A stretch of DNA of 64,000 nucleotides from assembly GCF_000004195.4 (NCBI RefSeq), contig NC_030683.2, forward strand, positions 540,681 to 604,680, in the 5' to 3' direction. The position numbers and the translations under genes were made by a program. Shown here piece after piece: positions 14,700 to 27,556 of this stretch (position 1 is the first letter of the stretch; each line of letters begins with the position of its first letter). Origin of the DNA: Xenopus tropicalis. Its lineage: Eukaryota; Chordata; Amphibia; Anura; Pipidae. The notes under the pieces were generated by a model, which worked only from the letters and a program-made list of their open reading frames with translations, did not search any database and was not told the origin of the DNA.

Positions 14700-14833
14700 G
14701 TTGTATATATATAGTTTATGTATGTGAGTGTATAGATTGGTAAGTATAGGGTGTGTGGGTGCTGGGTTTACTTGGAAGGGTTAAACTTATTGGACTCAGG
14801 TCTTTTTTCAACCCTATGTAACTATGTAACAGC
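14700..14833 (+). mobile_element. CR1/L2-like LINE 3' end fragment
   Basis: The forward frame reads AGFTWKG, a stop, then QVFFQPYVTM and a stop. This is the usual C-terminal ending of frog CR1/L2-like LINE ORF2 proteins (of the type ...LDGLVSFFNLTYVTM). No upstream ORF2 sequence is attached. It belongs to the same broad class as the fragment at 18505-19675. Confidence 0.5.
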
Positions 14834-15014
14834 CTGAGTTTGTCCTTTTTCTGGCCCCCACAAATTATTATTATTTTTTAAAATCACCAGCAATGGTTAC
14901 TTATCTGTGTTCAAAGTAATATTCTTGTCAACTGTTAGCGGTGGGACCAGCAGCAGCAAGTGTAGAGGATGATGGGAGGAGACAGGAACTGAAGCGGATG
15001 TAAGAGTTAATAGA

Positions 15015-15122
15015 CCTGCTGTACGCAGGGGTCTCCCTTCCAAGCACTGACCAGGGCAAGCCCTGCTTAGCTTCCAAGACCTATCAAGATCAGGTTCATT
15101 CAGGCCACAGGTGACTTGGTTG
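15015..15122 (-). repeat. 5S-rRNA-like repeat unit (single copy)
   Basis: On the minus strand this reads as a degenerate 5S rRNA: gaagctaagcagggct (A-box region), then ccctggtcagtgcttgg and aagggagacc (C-box region). The 44-base spacing between the A-box AAGC and the end of GAGACC is as in frog 5S RNA. The 5' and 3' thirds are diverged, so it is not a functional 5S gene. It is the same family as the copies at 44701-45050 and 46605-48790. Confidence 0.7.
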
Positions 15123-16200
15123 AGTGGCCCTTAGCAGCAGGGGCTTCTCAAGTTGAGTGCACTGAGCCATGGAAGTCTCTGGCACGGAAGGGACTACAGA
15201 CTTACAGGTGCATGAATTTTCTGATTGCTTCAACTTAATTCTGGTGTTGATGTGAATGACCAGGAATACATGTTCCTCAAACCAAGTAGGCAAATCCTTA
15301 GCTGCCAGATTATCTCTTACATCATTGTTAAGACCTTGTCAAAAAGCTGCGAGTAAAGATGTAGCAAACTGTTTGCCGGCGAACTAATTCGCACGAACAT
15401 CGGGTGTTCGCAAGTTTCGCGAACTTTTTGCGTATGTTCGCAATTTGGGTTCACGTGGCGTTTTTCCGCTGCATTTTTTCTCGGCCTAAAAACGCCGCAC
15501 AAGCCACACATGGCGTTTTTCAGCAAATCCCATTTCCATGGTGCTAATAGTGCGAAATAGCAAAAAATGCTGCGTATTTCCGCTAGGTCTGCCAGCTGCC
15601 TTTGGGTATACATAGGAATAGCTTGCGGTTTTGCGCAACGCTGTGTCAACAACATATTTTTCAGAGAATTTTTTGCCCTTGATCCCCCTCCGGCATGTCC
15701 CTGTCCAGGTCGTGGCACCCTTTAAACAACTTTAAAATCAGTTTTCTGGCCAGAAATGGCTTTTCTAGGTTTTAAAGTTCGCCTTCCCATTGAAGTCTAT
15801 GGGGTTTGCGAACTTTCGCACTTTTTGGCGTAAGTTCGCGAACGCGTTCGCAAACTTTTTTTTGAGGTTCGCTACATCCCTATTCAAACAACCTTAAGTA
15901 ATTAAAGCATTAAACATCTCGAGGAACGTGTGGAAATGGAGGCCGATGAATTGTGAACAAGGGGATCATCTTGTTCCCAAAGTGGTGATGCCTAGGCAAG
16001 AGCATTACAGTAAAGCATGGCAATAATGAAAGTCACCTTGGGTTCCTCTGTGGGAAACTGAGGGGGGAACTTAAACTGATTGACACTTTGTTCAGGAATT
16101 CCCAGCAGACCTCAGGATCCCCCACATAACTGATGGGTGCAGGAATGTTGGGTTCCAAAGACTGCACAGGAGGAGAAACAACTGGGGTTGGGAAGGGGGC
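15123..16200 (-). pseudogene. Ty3/Gypsy gag relic split by a hAT MITE
   Basis: Minus-strand frames read VGDPEVCWEFLNKVSI (about 16110-16065) and FPQRNP, then VTFIIAML and ALPWASPLWEQDDPLVHN (about 16000-15950). These correspond in order to the Gypsy gag capsid region (typically ..GDxxxCRxFLNQ.., FPxxxAKVAFIIxLL, ALAWASPLWE..). After the MITE at 15354-15882 the reading resumes as LPTWFEEHVFLVIHINTRI (about 15293-15240), matching the LP.TLEELI.LAIxIDxRL part of such gag proteins. There are several stops and frameshifts. It is a dead fragment with no zinc knuckle found. Confidence 0.65.
15354..15882 (-). mobile_element. hAT-type MITE, copy 1 (inverted relative to 48899-49428)
   Basis: The inverted ends read TAAAGATGTAGCAAACTG and TAGGGATGTAGCGAAC (right, reverse complement). 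The interior shares the gaactaattcgc / gaacatcgggtgttcgc block, the ggccagaaatggcttttcta block and the cattgaagtctatgggg block with the copy at 48899-49428, in opposite orientation. No convincing 8-bp target duplication is visible here. It interrupts the Gypsy gag relic. Confidence 0.75.
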
Positions 16201-16648
16201 TAGGGCTAATAGTGCGGTACAAAAGGGGTCAAAGCAGTAGATTCAATTAACAAGTCAAGTAATATTTCTGGTCTCTTTGCCTTATATCTGAATAATACTA
16301 TTAATGTTTTATAAACTATATCCAATGAGTTAGCTAAAATGTGTGTTGCTTTCATGGGGGGCAGCTGTGCGCCTGCGTCGGAAGGTTTGGGGGACCAGAT
16401 CTGTAAATACCCAGTAAGGGTAAGGGTGGCCCTATAATTGCGAAGGCTTCGGGCTATTCACAGTTATTTACTGTATAAATGCGTTTCCCCTTCCCTTGGG
16501 ATTTCCTTGCTACCTGCAGTGATGAGACTGCTGTTTGCTGCTGATACATTTTTGTGAGAGATCCCTAATGCTCCCTATGGCCAGCGGGGGGCAGCATAAG
16601 CCAAACTTAGTCAGAACATGTCATTGACTTGCACAAAAGCACAGTACA
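16201..16648. other. Noncoding, nothing recognised
   Basis: Between the gag relic and the piggyBac-type element. It may still be Gypsy gag 5' sequence, but no frame could be followed. Confidence 0.3.
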
Positions 16649-16652
16649 TTAA

Positions 16653-18504
16653 CCCTTTAAGCGCCGGCAGAATTTGACATTTCGGTTCCCCTCAGTGCCA
16701 GACGTTTTGTAAATATTCAGTGCTCTCTCATTTTTGGCCCATTTACTGGCGGCAGGGTTAAGTTTAGGTAGGCAAACTATATATTGTTTTTTTCAGGAGA
16801 ACCTGAGCTTTCCAAATCCCTGAGTTCTTGTGTATTTCCACTTCTGGAACAAGATTTAGAGCATGAAATACAAAAAAAAAAAGAAAAATTTATATTTTTC
16901 ATGATATAGGGATTTATACCAGAAACATTTTATTTTATGGACAAAAATTTAAAAAAAAATGGAAAGCCTCATGTCTCCTGAGCGTGCCAATACCTGATAT
17001 GTATAGTTTAATGGAGATTTCTGACTTCTGTAGATCAAAAACTCCCAGCAGTAAATTACCAAATTTTCAGCATTACAGCAGAATACGACATACTTTAGAT
17101 TCCAAAGCCAAAAATCCAAGAACATTAGGTTTACCCCAGGAAACCATATATTTTTGAAAGGTACACATTCTGCCGAATCCAAAATGGGTAACTATGTCTT
17201 CCAACTCCTAAGTACCAAACGGCAATGCTTTCCTGAATTTAGCAGTTTCTATAAAACATTATGAAAATTCTTACAAATCACCTCAAACCTTCCACTTTAA
17301 AGCACCTTATCTCCCACATAACATTAGGTACCAAGAAAACACATCCTAAATATGAAAGCCAAGGGTCTACTGAACAGTTTGATGCCCATTATGCATAGGA
17401 TCACCAAAGTATCTGGTATTTAGAGACCCCAAAAGGAAGTTAGTGCATACAAAGGGCATACACTGCAATATAAGCTTCAGGCATGTGCATTATGTGACAT
17501 ATGACCCCCTAACAGTGCGGAGAACCTAGAAAACCATATATTTTCCAAAAGTACACATTCTGACAAAACAAAAATGGGTAAATACATCTTTCTACTGAAA
17601 ACTACCAAACTACAAACAGAACGGTTTTTATGACATTTCTGAAAATCGTCACAAAGCTTGCATTTTACCCCATTATGTACCCCCACATTTTGTAATGTAT
17701 CAACATAAAACACTCTAAATATGAACGCCAGGGGTCTACTGAACAGTTTGATGCCCTATCTGCATAGATTTACCAAACTATGTGGGGTACAGGGGCACCC
17801 AAGTAAAAATAGTGCATATGAATTTTCACATATGACACTCCGGCTCGTGCAGTTTTTGCACCCGGTATGTGTATTATGTGTCATAAGACCCCCTAACAGT
17901 ATGGAGACCCTAGAAAACCATATATTTTCTGAAAGTACACATTCTGACAAAACAAAAATGGGTAAATACGTCTTTCTACTGCAAACTACCAAACTACAAA
18001 GCTATGTTAAACATAATGGGTTTATTTCTGAAAAATGTCACAAAGCTTGCATTTTGCCCCATTATTTACCCCACATTTTGTAACGTAAGTCCAGTCCCTG
18101 CTGTTTGTCATCTTTAATGTACTAAAATCATTATAATACACATTTTGGTGCAAATTTATGCAATTCCATTTCTGTCCCAAGATACAAGTTTGTAAATGTC
18201 TAAAATATTTAAAAACATATTTCTTATATAAACAGATAAATCAGAAATATAATTTATTTAATGCACAAAAATACAGCTGATCAGTAAAGTCCCATGTCCC
18301 CCGAATGCGTAGTATGAGATTTATATCATTTTATGAAGATTTCTATGTTCCCAGCAGTAGCGCTACGGAATTTCCAAGCACCAGAAACCTGTGTAGTTCC
18401 ACTTATCAGCCAAAGATTTCGATAACAGGTAGGTTTTTCCCAAGGAAATAATTCATTCTGACAAATCCAATCGAGGTCAATACTCTCATTTTACTTCAAA
18501 CTGC
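16653..18504 (+). mobile_element. piggyBac-type non-autonomous element, copy 2 (right end missing)
   Basis: TTAA at 16649-16652 is followed by the end CCCTTTAAGCGCCGGCAG, matching copy 3 (CCCTTTAAGTGCCAGCAG). The aacagtttgatgccca unit marks recur at about 17376 and 17741. The right inverted end is missing; the copy runs into LINE sequence at about 18505. Confidence 0.6.
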
Positions 18505-19675
18505 AAAGCTGGTAAAGGGGATGGAAGGGTTAAACTATGAGGTTAGACTGTCAGGGTTGGGGTTGTTTTCTCTGGAAAAGAGGCGCTTGCGAGGGGACAT
18601 GATTACTCTGTACAAGTACATTAGGGGGGATTATAGGCAGTTGGGGGATGTTCTTTTTTCCCATAAAAACAATCAGCGCACCAGAGGCCCCCCCTTTAGA
18701 TTAGAGGAAAGGAGCTTCCATTTGAAGCAGCGTAGGGGGTTCCTCACGGTGAGGGCAGTGAGGTTGGGGAATGCCCTGCCGGGGGATGTTGGGTAGGGGG
18801 TTCCTCACGGTGAGGGCAGTGAGGTTGGGGAATGCCCTGCCGGGGGATGTTGGGTAGGGGGTTCCTCACGGTGAGGGCAGTGAGGTTGGGGAATGCCCTG
18901 CCGGGGGATGTTGGGTAGGGGGTTCCTCACGGTGAGGGCAGTGAGGTTGGGGAATGCCCTGCCGGGGGATGTTGGGTAGGAGGTTCCTCACAGTGAGGGC
19001 AGTGAGGGGGTTGGGGAATGCCCTGCCGGGGGATGTTGGGTAGGGGGTTCCTCACGGTGAGGGCAGTGAGGTTGGGGAATGCCCTGCCGGGGGATGTTGG
19101 GTAGGGGGTTCCTCACGGTGAGGGCAGTGAGGGGGTTAGGGAATGCCCTGCCGGGGGGTGTTGGGTAGGGGGTTCCTCACGGTGAGGGCAGTGAGGGGGT
19201 TGGGGAATGCCCTGCCGGGGGATGTTGGGTAGGGGGTTCCTCACGGTGAGGGCAGTGAGGGGGTTGGGGAATGCCCTACCGGGGGATGTTGGGTAGGGGG
19301 TTCCTCACGGTGAGGGCAGTGAGGGGGTTAGGGAATGCCCTGCCGGGGGATGTTGGGTAGGGGGTTCCTCACGGTGAGGGCAGTGAGGGGGTTGTGGAAT
19401 GCCCTGCCGGGGGATGTTGGGTAGGGGGTTCCTCACGGTGAGGGCAGTGAGGGGGTTGGGGAATGCCCTGCCGGGGGATGTTGGGTAGGGGGTTCCTCAC
19501 AGTGAGGGCAGTAATTTTGGGGAATGCCCTGCCGGGGGATTTTGGGAGGGCAGATTCTATTAATGATCTCTCAACCTACATCTTTTTATTATGTTTACTA
19601 TTTTTACTATTCGTTTTCTTTTTAATAACCTTTTTGGGGGTTAATCTTTGCCTCTGAAACAATCAGTTCCTCATT
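18505..19675 (+). pseudogene. CR1/L2-like LINE ORF2 C-terminus with an internal tandem expansion
   Basis: The forward frame reads GLNYEVRLSGLGLFSLEKRR, then LRGDMITLYKYIRG, TRGPPFRL, and RGFLTVRAVRLGNALPGDVG. This is the conserved tail of CR1/L2-type ORF2 proteins (typically GLFSLEKRRLRGDLI..., TRG..FRL, ..FFTVRVV..WN.LP..V). The module coding RGFLTVRAV...LPGD is then repeated about 14 times (18732-19550). After the array the reading resumes as ADSINDLSTYIF and a hydrophobic tail to about 19657. There is no upstream reverse transcriptase, so this is a 5'-truncated copy. Confidence 0.75.
18732..19550 (+). repeat. 61-64 bp minisatellite derived from LINE coding sequence, about 14 copies
   Basis: The unit is tagggggttcctcacggtga then gggcagtgaggttgggga then atgccctgccgggggatgttggg. 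Variants carry gaggggg in place of gagg. The same unit in the opposite orientation forms the array at 41626-44672. Confidence 0.95.
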
Positions 19676-19835
19676 TTCTGTATTTACCTTCCTGATTGCT
19701 GATTTACAACATTTATTATAGTTTATTTTCATTGAACACAGCTTCTGTCCTGTCTTTTTTTCCTTCCTTGTCTTTCCTATTAACGTCTTTCCTTCTGAAT
19801 TAAGCTACATACGGGGATCCTTAATGCTCCTACAT

Positions 19836-20140
19836 TAAAGTCAAATATTTGTATCTCTTATACTGAGCCCCTCGTGAAAAACGGAACAAAATAGTGAAAT
19901 ATAATGAGAAGAACAGTGAGACAGGTGTAACGGCCCTTGTGCAATCTGCTCCTTGTATGGAAAAGGAATTTCACAAACACAGTCCTGATAAGCCTGAAAC
20001 TGTCTGGAAAATGCAAGATTGTGGCCCCTCTGTGTAATTCCCATCACTCCCCAAGGTCACTCATATTCATACTTCATACTCTGCACTGCTATATATATAT
20101 ATAAGTAGGTGAGAGGTGAGGGCCGCTCTGTAGGTTTGGG
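19836..20140 (+). promoter_or_regulatory. Upstream region of trypsin gene B
   Basis: Shared almost base for base (inverted) with the upstream region of gene C (27262-27556) and in blocks with gene A (the ataagcctgaaa block and the tgcaatctgct block in this orientation). It forms one arm of the B/C inverted duplication. Nothing proves specific factor sites. Confidence 0.45.
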
Positions 20141-20148
20141 TATAAATA
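20141..20148 (+). promoter_or_regulatory. TATA box of trypsin gene B
   Basis: TATAAATA 47 bases upstream of the ATG at 20195. Confidence 0.88.
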
Positions 20149-20194
20149 CTAGGAGTTCCTACTGCAGAACATTCACTTTGGCCACATCTCCACC

Positions 20195-21936
<1,742 letters not shown>

Positions 21937-21999
21937 TCCTTTTACTGTTTGGAAACTCTCGGTTTTGGTTCTGATTCTGTGGAACAAATAGAACTTGCA

Positions 22000-22005
22000 A
22001 ATAAA
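22000..22005 (+). other. Polyadenylation signal of trypsin gene B
   Basis: AATAAA 64 bases past the TAA stop (21934-21936). The short 3' UTR is nearly the same as in gene A. Confidence 0.82.
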
Positions 22006-23227
22006 TATTTTATTTATATAAGTGAGTGTCAGCTCCTTTACTGTTGGGTCTTTGCTAGATCATGAGGGGCATCACCCAGAGCCTCCAGGAATGTCCATTT
22101 GTACTGACATTAATGGGGACATGTTCATTTCTGTATCTCTCTTCTGGTTGGAGCTGTAGCCGGGGGGCACAAAAAAGCCACGAGGCACCAAACACTTTCC
22201 CACCAACCGTATTCTCTTAATGTTCCTTTAATAGGTGCTGATTAGGGGATATTTCTTCTGAATATATATTTATATATGTAGACTTTCTACCCCCCCAAGA
22301 AGACTGGAGAAATGGCAGCCTGAATGCCAGTTAGGGGGGGGAATGTGGCTCTGCTCACCTAAAGTCCAGCTGGCTGAAATTTGGGTGGAAAATACATTTG
22401 CTTCCCTAGGTATTTTTGGAATTGTGGGTTAATGACCCTCAAGTCAATGTGTTTCTGTATCTGTACACTGGGTACGAGCTAAGCAGAGCCCTGAGCAAAG
22501 GCTGAACCTCTGCAGGGCGTCTGGACTAAAAAAGTCAGAGAACTACTCCTTTAGGGTGACAGTTAGTTAGTAAATAAGGGGGTGTGGCTATAAATTCATT
22601 CTCCAAGCTCTGACAACACAGAATGCATTATATTTAGGAACTTTAATGACTTTTTCTAATAGTTAATTTCAAGAATCATTTTAATTAATTTTGCAATAGT
22701 TCCCCTTTAAATAAGCAATTTTCCATATTATTTACATTTGTAAACATATTAACTGCCCTTTTTAATAACAGCCCCACATGGATGAAGGCATCACTCGGCT
22801 GCTGGCTTAGGCCCTGGAGGGACAACCTTTAAGGTTGGTTGATGAGGATGTTTTTATGCAATGGGACTAGTAGTTTGGTGCTCATTCCCATCAGATCATG
22901 TAGCAGAATGTACCCTGAAGAGAAGCATTTGGTAAATTTGTGCCCACAGAGGAATTGGGTCAAGAGGTATTGGCCAGCAGGGACACAGATTGGACACCTA
23001 CTTGCTCTTTTTTTTGCCCACAGTCAGGGTCAGAACCTCTTCCCCATACCCCCCTGCCCGAGTCAATTGGGCATGACTTGTATGAGTTGAGGTGCAGAAG
23101 AGAGCCAGAGTGTGAGGTTCCAGCACCCCAATGTGGCTGTACCTCAGCCCACCCATTTCCTTCTTCAGTGCCCCCACTAATTGCCTTAACGCTCCCACTT
23201 CCTGCTTCAGGTCAACCAGGTGGCAAT
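22006..23227. other. Intergenic 3' of gene B, with a possible LINE ORF1 relic
   Basis: No gene. On the minus strand around 23140-23220 a frame reads [20 protein letters not shown], a heptad-like coiled-coil stretch of the kind seen in LINE ORF1 proteins. It is too short and isolated for a firm call. Confidence 0.3.
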
Positions 23228-23871
23228 TGGACCAACTCATCCATCCATCCCAACCATCCATCAATCCATCCATTCATTCATCCATCCCATCAATCCCAAC
23301 CATCCACCTATCCATAAATACCAATTATCCATCAATCCATCCATTCATTCAGCCATCCCATCAATCCCAACTAACCATCCATCAATCCATCCATTCCTTC
23401 ATTCATCCATCCCAACCATCAATCCCATCCATCCCAACCATCCATCCATCCCAACCATCCATCCATCTAAACCATTCATCCATTCCATTTATCCCAACCA
23501 TCAATCCCATCCCAACCATCCATCCATCCATCCCAACCATCCATCCATCCATCCCAACCATCAATCCCATCCATCCCAACCATCCATCCATCCATCCCAA
23601 CCATCAATCCCATCCATCCCAACCATCAATCCCATCCATCCCAACCATCAATCCCATCCATCCCAACCATCCATCCATCCCATCCCAACCATCCATCCAT
23701 CCATCCCAACCATCCATCCATCCATCCCAACCATCCATCCATCCATCCCAACCATCAATCCCATCCATCCCAACCATCCATCCATCCATCCCAACCATCC
23801 ATCCATCTAAACCATTCATCCATTCCATTTATCCCAACCATCCATCCCATTAATCCCAACCATCCCATGTT
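23228..23871. repeat. ATCC-rich minisatellite
   Basis: Tandem blocks of ccatccatcccaac and ccatcaatcccat, with a basic 4-bp ATCC motif and composite 10-18 bp units. It directly abuts the poly-A (poly-T on this strand) end of the LINE at 23872. Open frames in both directions (IHPSQPS and GWMDGW text) are repeat artefacts. Confidence 0.93.
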
Positions 23872-26748
23872 TTTTTTTTGTTTTTTTTTTCTAACAATTC
23901 TTTTATTGAACATTTCGTAAGCATTACATAAAGTTGTGTTACATGCATTATTAAAATTGCATTTTTTCTGTGTTTAATTACATGTAATAGAACAAAGTAA
24001 TAGTATTATACATGCCATGTTTAACATTGAAAATAAAAGATAAAGTAAATAAAAATAAAAATTTTTTTAACCAATTTAACCTTGATGGTGTCTTATTCTT
24101 ACTATTTCCTTTAATGTCTATAGTTAGGGGGAGGTACCTTCAGTGTGTGTTTTGTTTTGTTCTATTTGGTTATGTCTTGTAGGGGTTTAGTCTAGTACTG
24201 GGTCTGCATCTAACCAGGGTTCCCATGCGTTATAAAATTTGTCTGGGCAACCTCTTCTCATATAGGTGAGTTTATAAAGCGGAATGGCCTTTTCTATTAA
24301 CTGTTCCCAAGAGTGTATAGAAGGGGCTCCACTGGATTTCCAGTGCGTCGCTATTGATTTTTTTGCATACATACATAGTATTGACAAAAATGTTCTTTGT
24401 GCTCTTCTTGGTGATATTTCTTCTACTTGGTTGAGTAGTGTAACTTTGGGATCCATTGGAAGTGTTATGTCTGTTTTTTCTTTTATGCACTGTATTACCT
24501 TTCCCCAGAAATGTTTAACTTTAGGGCATTCCCATGTCGTATGGATAAAACTTGCTGGGGCATATTGGCATCTAGGGCAGTTCTGGGATCATTTGGGATT
24601 CATATTGTGTAGCCTCTGTGGGGTAAGATAGGTTCTATGTAGGTAGTTTAGTTGAGTCATCTTGTCTTTACTGCTAATGACTCCTTCAAAGGCAGAGTCT
24701 AAAGTGTCCTCCCATTGCTCTGTTGTGAAATGGGGGATATCTTTCTGCCATTTCGTATACAACCTAATCAGAGATGTGCTACCAGCTGCCAGTAATTGTG
24801 CATAAAAACTCGATAGCGGTTTCTTAAGGGTTTCCGCATGTGTTTTTATTTCTGTTTGTCTTGGGGTTGTTTCAATTGGCGTGCGGCCGAATTGGGCCTC
24901 TGCAGCGTGTCTTAGTTGTAGGTATCTAAAAAGCATCTTGTTAGGGAGCAAGAATTTTTGTTTTAGTTGATAAGTAAGTATTGTACCATTTTCTAAGATA
25001 TCTGCCAGGTATTTTATGTTATATTGTGCCCATAGCTGTGGGTCTGGTATTGATCTGAAGTGTTTTAGGTGAGGATTGTGCCATATTGGCGTAAATAAGG
25101 AGTAATGCTGTTGGGGCTTGGGGTAAAAGCTATTTGCGGTTTGCCAAGCTCTCACAGTTGCTTTCATTAGCGGAGAAGCTTTTTTTGTATATTTAGTGCC
25201 TCTGTATAAGAGGTTTTTTAATTCCTCCAGTGAACCTATTACTTGGGCTTCTAGGATAGTTGCAGCATTGGTTAGAGTGGGTACTGTCCAGTTTCTAGCT
25301 GTTGTGAGTTGCGCTGCCAAATAATATAAAAATAGGTTTGGAGCCGCTAGTCCACCTTTATTTGTAGGGAGTTGCAGAGTTGTAAGAGCTATTCTCGGGG
25401 GTGAGTGGTTCCAGTATAATATGGTCATTGGGCTTTTTAGTTTGGCAAAGATGGATTTGTGGAGGACTATTGGGGCTTGTCTAAAGATATAGGTCAGCTT
25501 GGGGAGAATTATCATTTTAAACAGGTTTATATGACCTATTAGTGACAGGGGTAGTTTTGCCTATTGTTCAGTTTTTTTTCTATTAGCTTAAGAACTGGGT
25601 GTATGTTGAGTTCCTCGAATTTATTTAGGTTAGCGTGTATCCAAATTCCCAGACATTTAAAGGACTCTACCCATTGCAGACCTCTAGTCTGTGTGGGGGC
25701 GTCTGGTGGTCGAGGGTCTATTGAGAATAGCACTGATTTTTCCCAATTGATTTTTAGACCAGAGTAAGTAGTATGAGAGTTAATTACCTGCAGTACCGTT
25801 TCTAATGCTTGTTCTGAGTTAGGTAAGTAAATGAGGGTATCATCTGCATACATCGAGATGATTTCTCTATTGGGGCCCAGTTTCAGTCCTTCTATGTTGT
25901 TTTGGGCTTTTATACGACAGGCCATGGGTTCCATAGCAAGTGCGAATAAAAGCGGGGAGAGGGGGCATCCCTGTCTGGTGCCCCTGCTTATAGTGAGGGG
26001 TGTGGATAATTTAGTGTTAGTTCTTACTTTGGCTACTGGGAGGTGATATAGCGCTTTTACCCAGTTGATGTATATAGGATGTATTCGGACGCGTTTCATC
26101 GTGGCCCATAAGTAGTCCCGTTCCACTGAATCGAAAGCCTTCATTTTGTCTAAGGAGGCAACCAACCTACTACCTGGGTTATCGTGTTTTGCCGATATGT
26201 TTGTGAACAGCCTTCTAATATTGATATCTGTTGTGCGTCCTGGCATAAAGCCTGTTTGGTCTGGGGAAATTACCTTAGAGAGATTTTGAGCTATTCTGGT
26301 GGCTAGAATCTTTGCTAGGATTTTAGCGTCTGCGTTGATGAGTGAGATTGGCCTATAGGAGGAGCAATCTAAGGGGTCTTTGCCTGGTTTTAGAATTAAT
26401 ATAATGAGAGTCTCCTTCATTGAGTTAGGTAGGGGTTTCCCTTCATTTACTCCATTATACAACTTCACTAGTAATGGTGCAAGAAGTTTGGAGTGCTGTT
26501 TATACCACTCCATTGGTATACCGTCTGTACCTGGAGTTTTACCAATCGGGGAAGCTCCTATGGCTGCTTCTACTTCAGCTGCCGTTATTTCCGTAGCTAG
26601 ATATTGGGAGGTTTGTATGTCTAGTTTAGGGATATCTACGTCTCTGAAAAAGCTTTGTATCTCTGCAGGTGAGACTTGCAATTTGGAAGTATATAGATCT
26701 GAGTAAAATTCCGTAAACCTTTTATTTATTTCCTCTGGGGAGGAAGTT
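23872..26748 (-). mobile_element. 5'-truncated L1/Tx1-like LINE
   Basis: About 2.9 kb on the minus strand, ending in an A-rich tail (T-run at 23872-23893). Upstream lies the reverse transcriptase part of ORF2. The endonuclease and ORF1 are missing: the 5' end is at about 26748, where the sequence changes abruptly into trypsin intron 2 (gene C). No target-site duplication joins its two sides; the 3' side is the ATCC-rich array. Confidence 0.85.
24187..26681 (-). pseudogene. L1/Tx1-like ORF2: reverse transcriptase and C-terminal domain, frameshifted
   Basis: LINE reverse transcriptase fragment that copies element RNA at the target site. Motifs in order from 26681 down: PGTDGIPMEWYK (finger), YRPISLINADAKILAKILA, QTGFMPGR, LDKMKAFD (motif A Asp), RQGCPLSPLLFALAMEPMA and YADDTLIYL (catalytic Asp pair). 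The frame breaks near 25545-25580 in an A-rich stretch and resumes as LPLSLIGHINLFKM, then runs through ILPKLTYIFRQAP to about 24590. A third frame to about 24187 carries the C-terminal piece. The frameshift and missing endonuclease make it inactive. Family by motif resemblance. Confidence 0.8.
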
Positions 26749-26801
26749 GGAATGAGCTTGGGACTGAAGTCATTAAATGTTTATAAAACTCTTTTACTTA
26801 C

Positions 26802-27207
26802 GCCTTGTAGCAGTGAGCGGCAGACACGACCCACTGGTTACTGATCAGGGACCCCCCACAGAAATGGTAGCCAGAGTTCAGGGAGACGATGTAGGGCACA
26901 GAGTTCCTGGCACAGGTGGCACCTCCAATGATCTTATCATCATCAAAGGCAGCTGGGAAGGGAAAGGACAATCATTCAGACTCCCAGTAGGAAAGCAAAT
27001 GGTGCAAGAGTGGGTAAGATACATGTTTGCATCAACAGGCAGCTAAAACCTCTGACCTGATGTAAGGACTTTCCCCCTAAGATACAAGAGGAAAGAGCTG
27101 TACCATATAATATAAAGAAGAGGAGAAGAGACTCATTAAGGAGGAGGCATTGGGCAAGAGGACTCACCGGCAGCTCCCAGGAGCACACAGATCAGGAGAA
27201 GTTTCAT
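26802..27207 (-). pseudogene. Trypsinogen C: exons 1 and 2 only, truncated by a LINE
   Basis: Exon 1 is 27207-27168 (40 nt, ATG, donor GT) and exon 2 is 26952-26802 (151 nt, donor GT). They encode the same signal peptide, AFDDDK activation peptide, IIGG start and SAAHCYKA as gene B, with no stop or frameshift. Intron 2 is followed for about 50 bases and then replaced by the LINE. Exons 3-5, holding Asp102, Asp189 and Ser195, are absent between here and gene B, so no active enzyme can be made. With an intact promoter and TATA box it could still be transcribed; a chimeric or truncated transcript is possible but not shown. Alternatively the missing half is an assembly gap at the ATCC array. Confidence 0.88.
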
Positions 27208-27253
27208 GGTGGAGATGTGGCCAAAGTGAATGTTCTGCAGTAGGAACTCCTAG

Positions 27254-27261
27254 TATTTATA
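27254..27261 (-). promoter_or_regulatory. TATA box of truncated trypsin gene C
   Basis: TATAAATA on the minus strand, 47 bases upstream of the ATG at 27207, as in gene B. Confidence 0.82.
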
Positions 27262-27556
27262 CCCAAACCTACAGAGCGGCCCTCACCTCTCACCTCTATG
27301 TATATATATATAGCAGTGCAGAGTATGAATATGAGTGGCCTTGGGGGAGTGATGGGAATTACACAGAGGGGCCACAATCTTGCATTTTCCAGACAGTTTC
27401 AGGCTTATCAGGACTCTGTGATGAAATTCCTTTTCCATACAAGGAGCAGATTGCACAAGGGCCGTTACACCCGTCTCACTGTTTTTCTCATTAAATGTAT
27501 TTCCCTATTCTGTTCCATTTTGCACGGAGGGCTCAGGATACAAATATTTGACTTTA

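Larger units (their letters stand above)
26749..27556 (-). repeat. Inverted duplication, right arm (head of trypsin gene C)
   Basis: Matches 19836-20672 in opposite orientation (see left arm). The inner end coincides with the 5' end of the LINE at 26748/26749. Confidence 0.85.

Noticed and set aside
18732..19550. CRISPR-like regular array
   Set aside because: The whole unit repeats, with no unique spacers, and the genome is a vertebrate.
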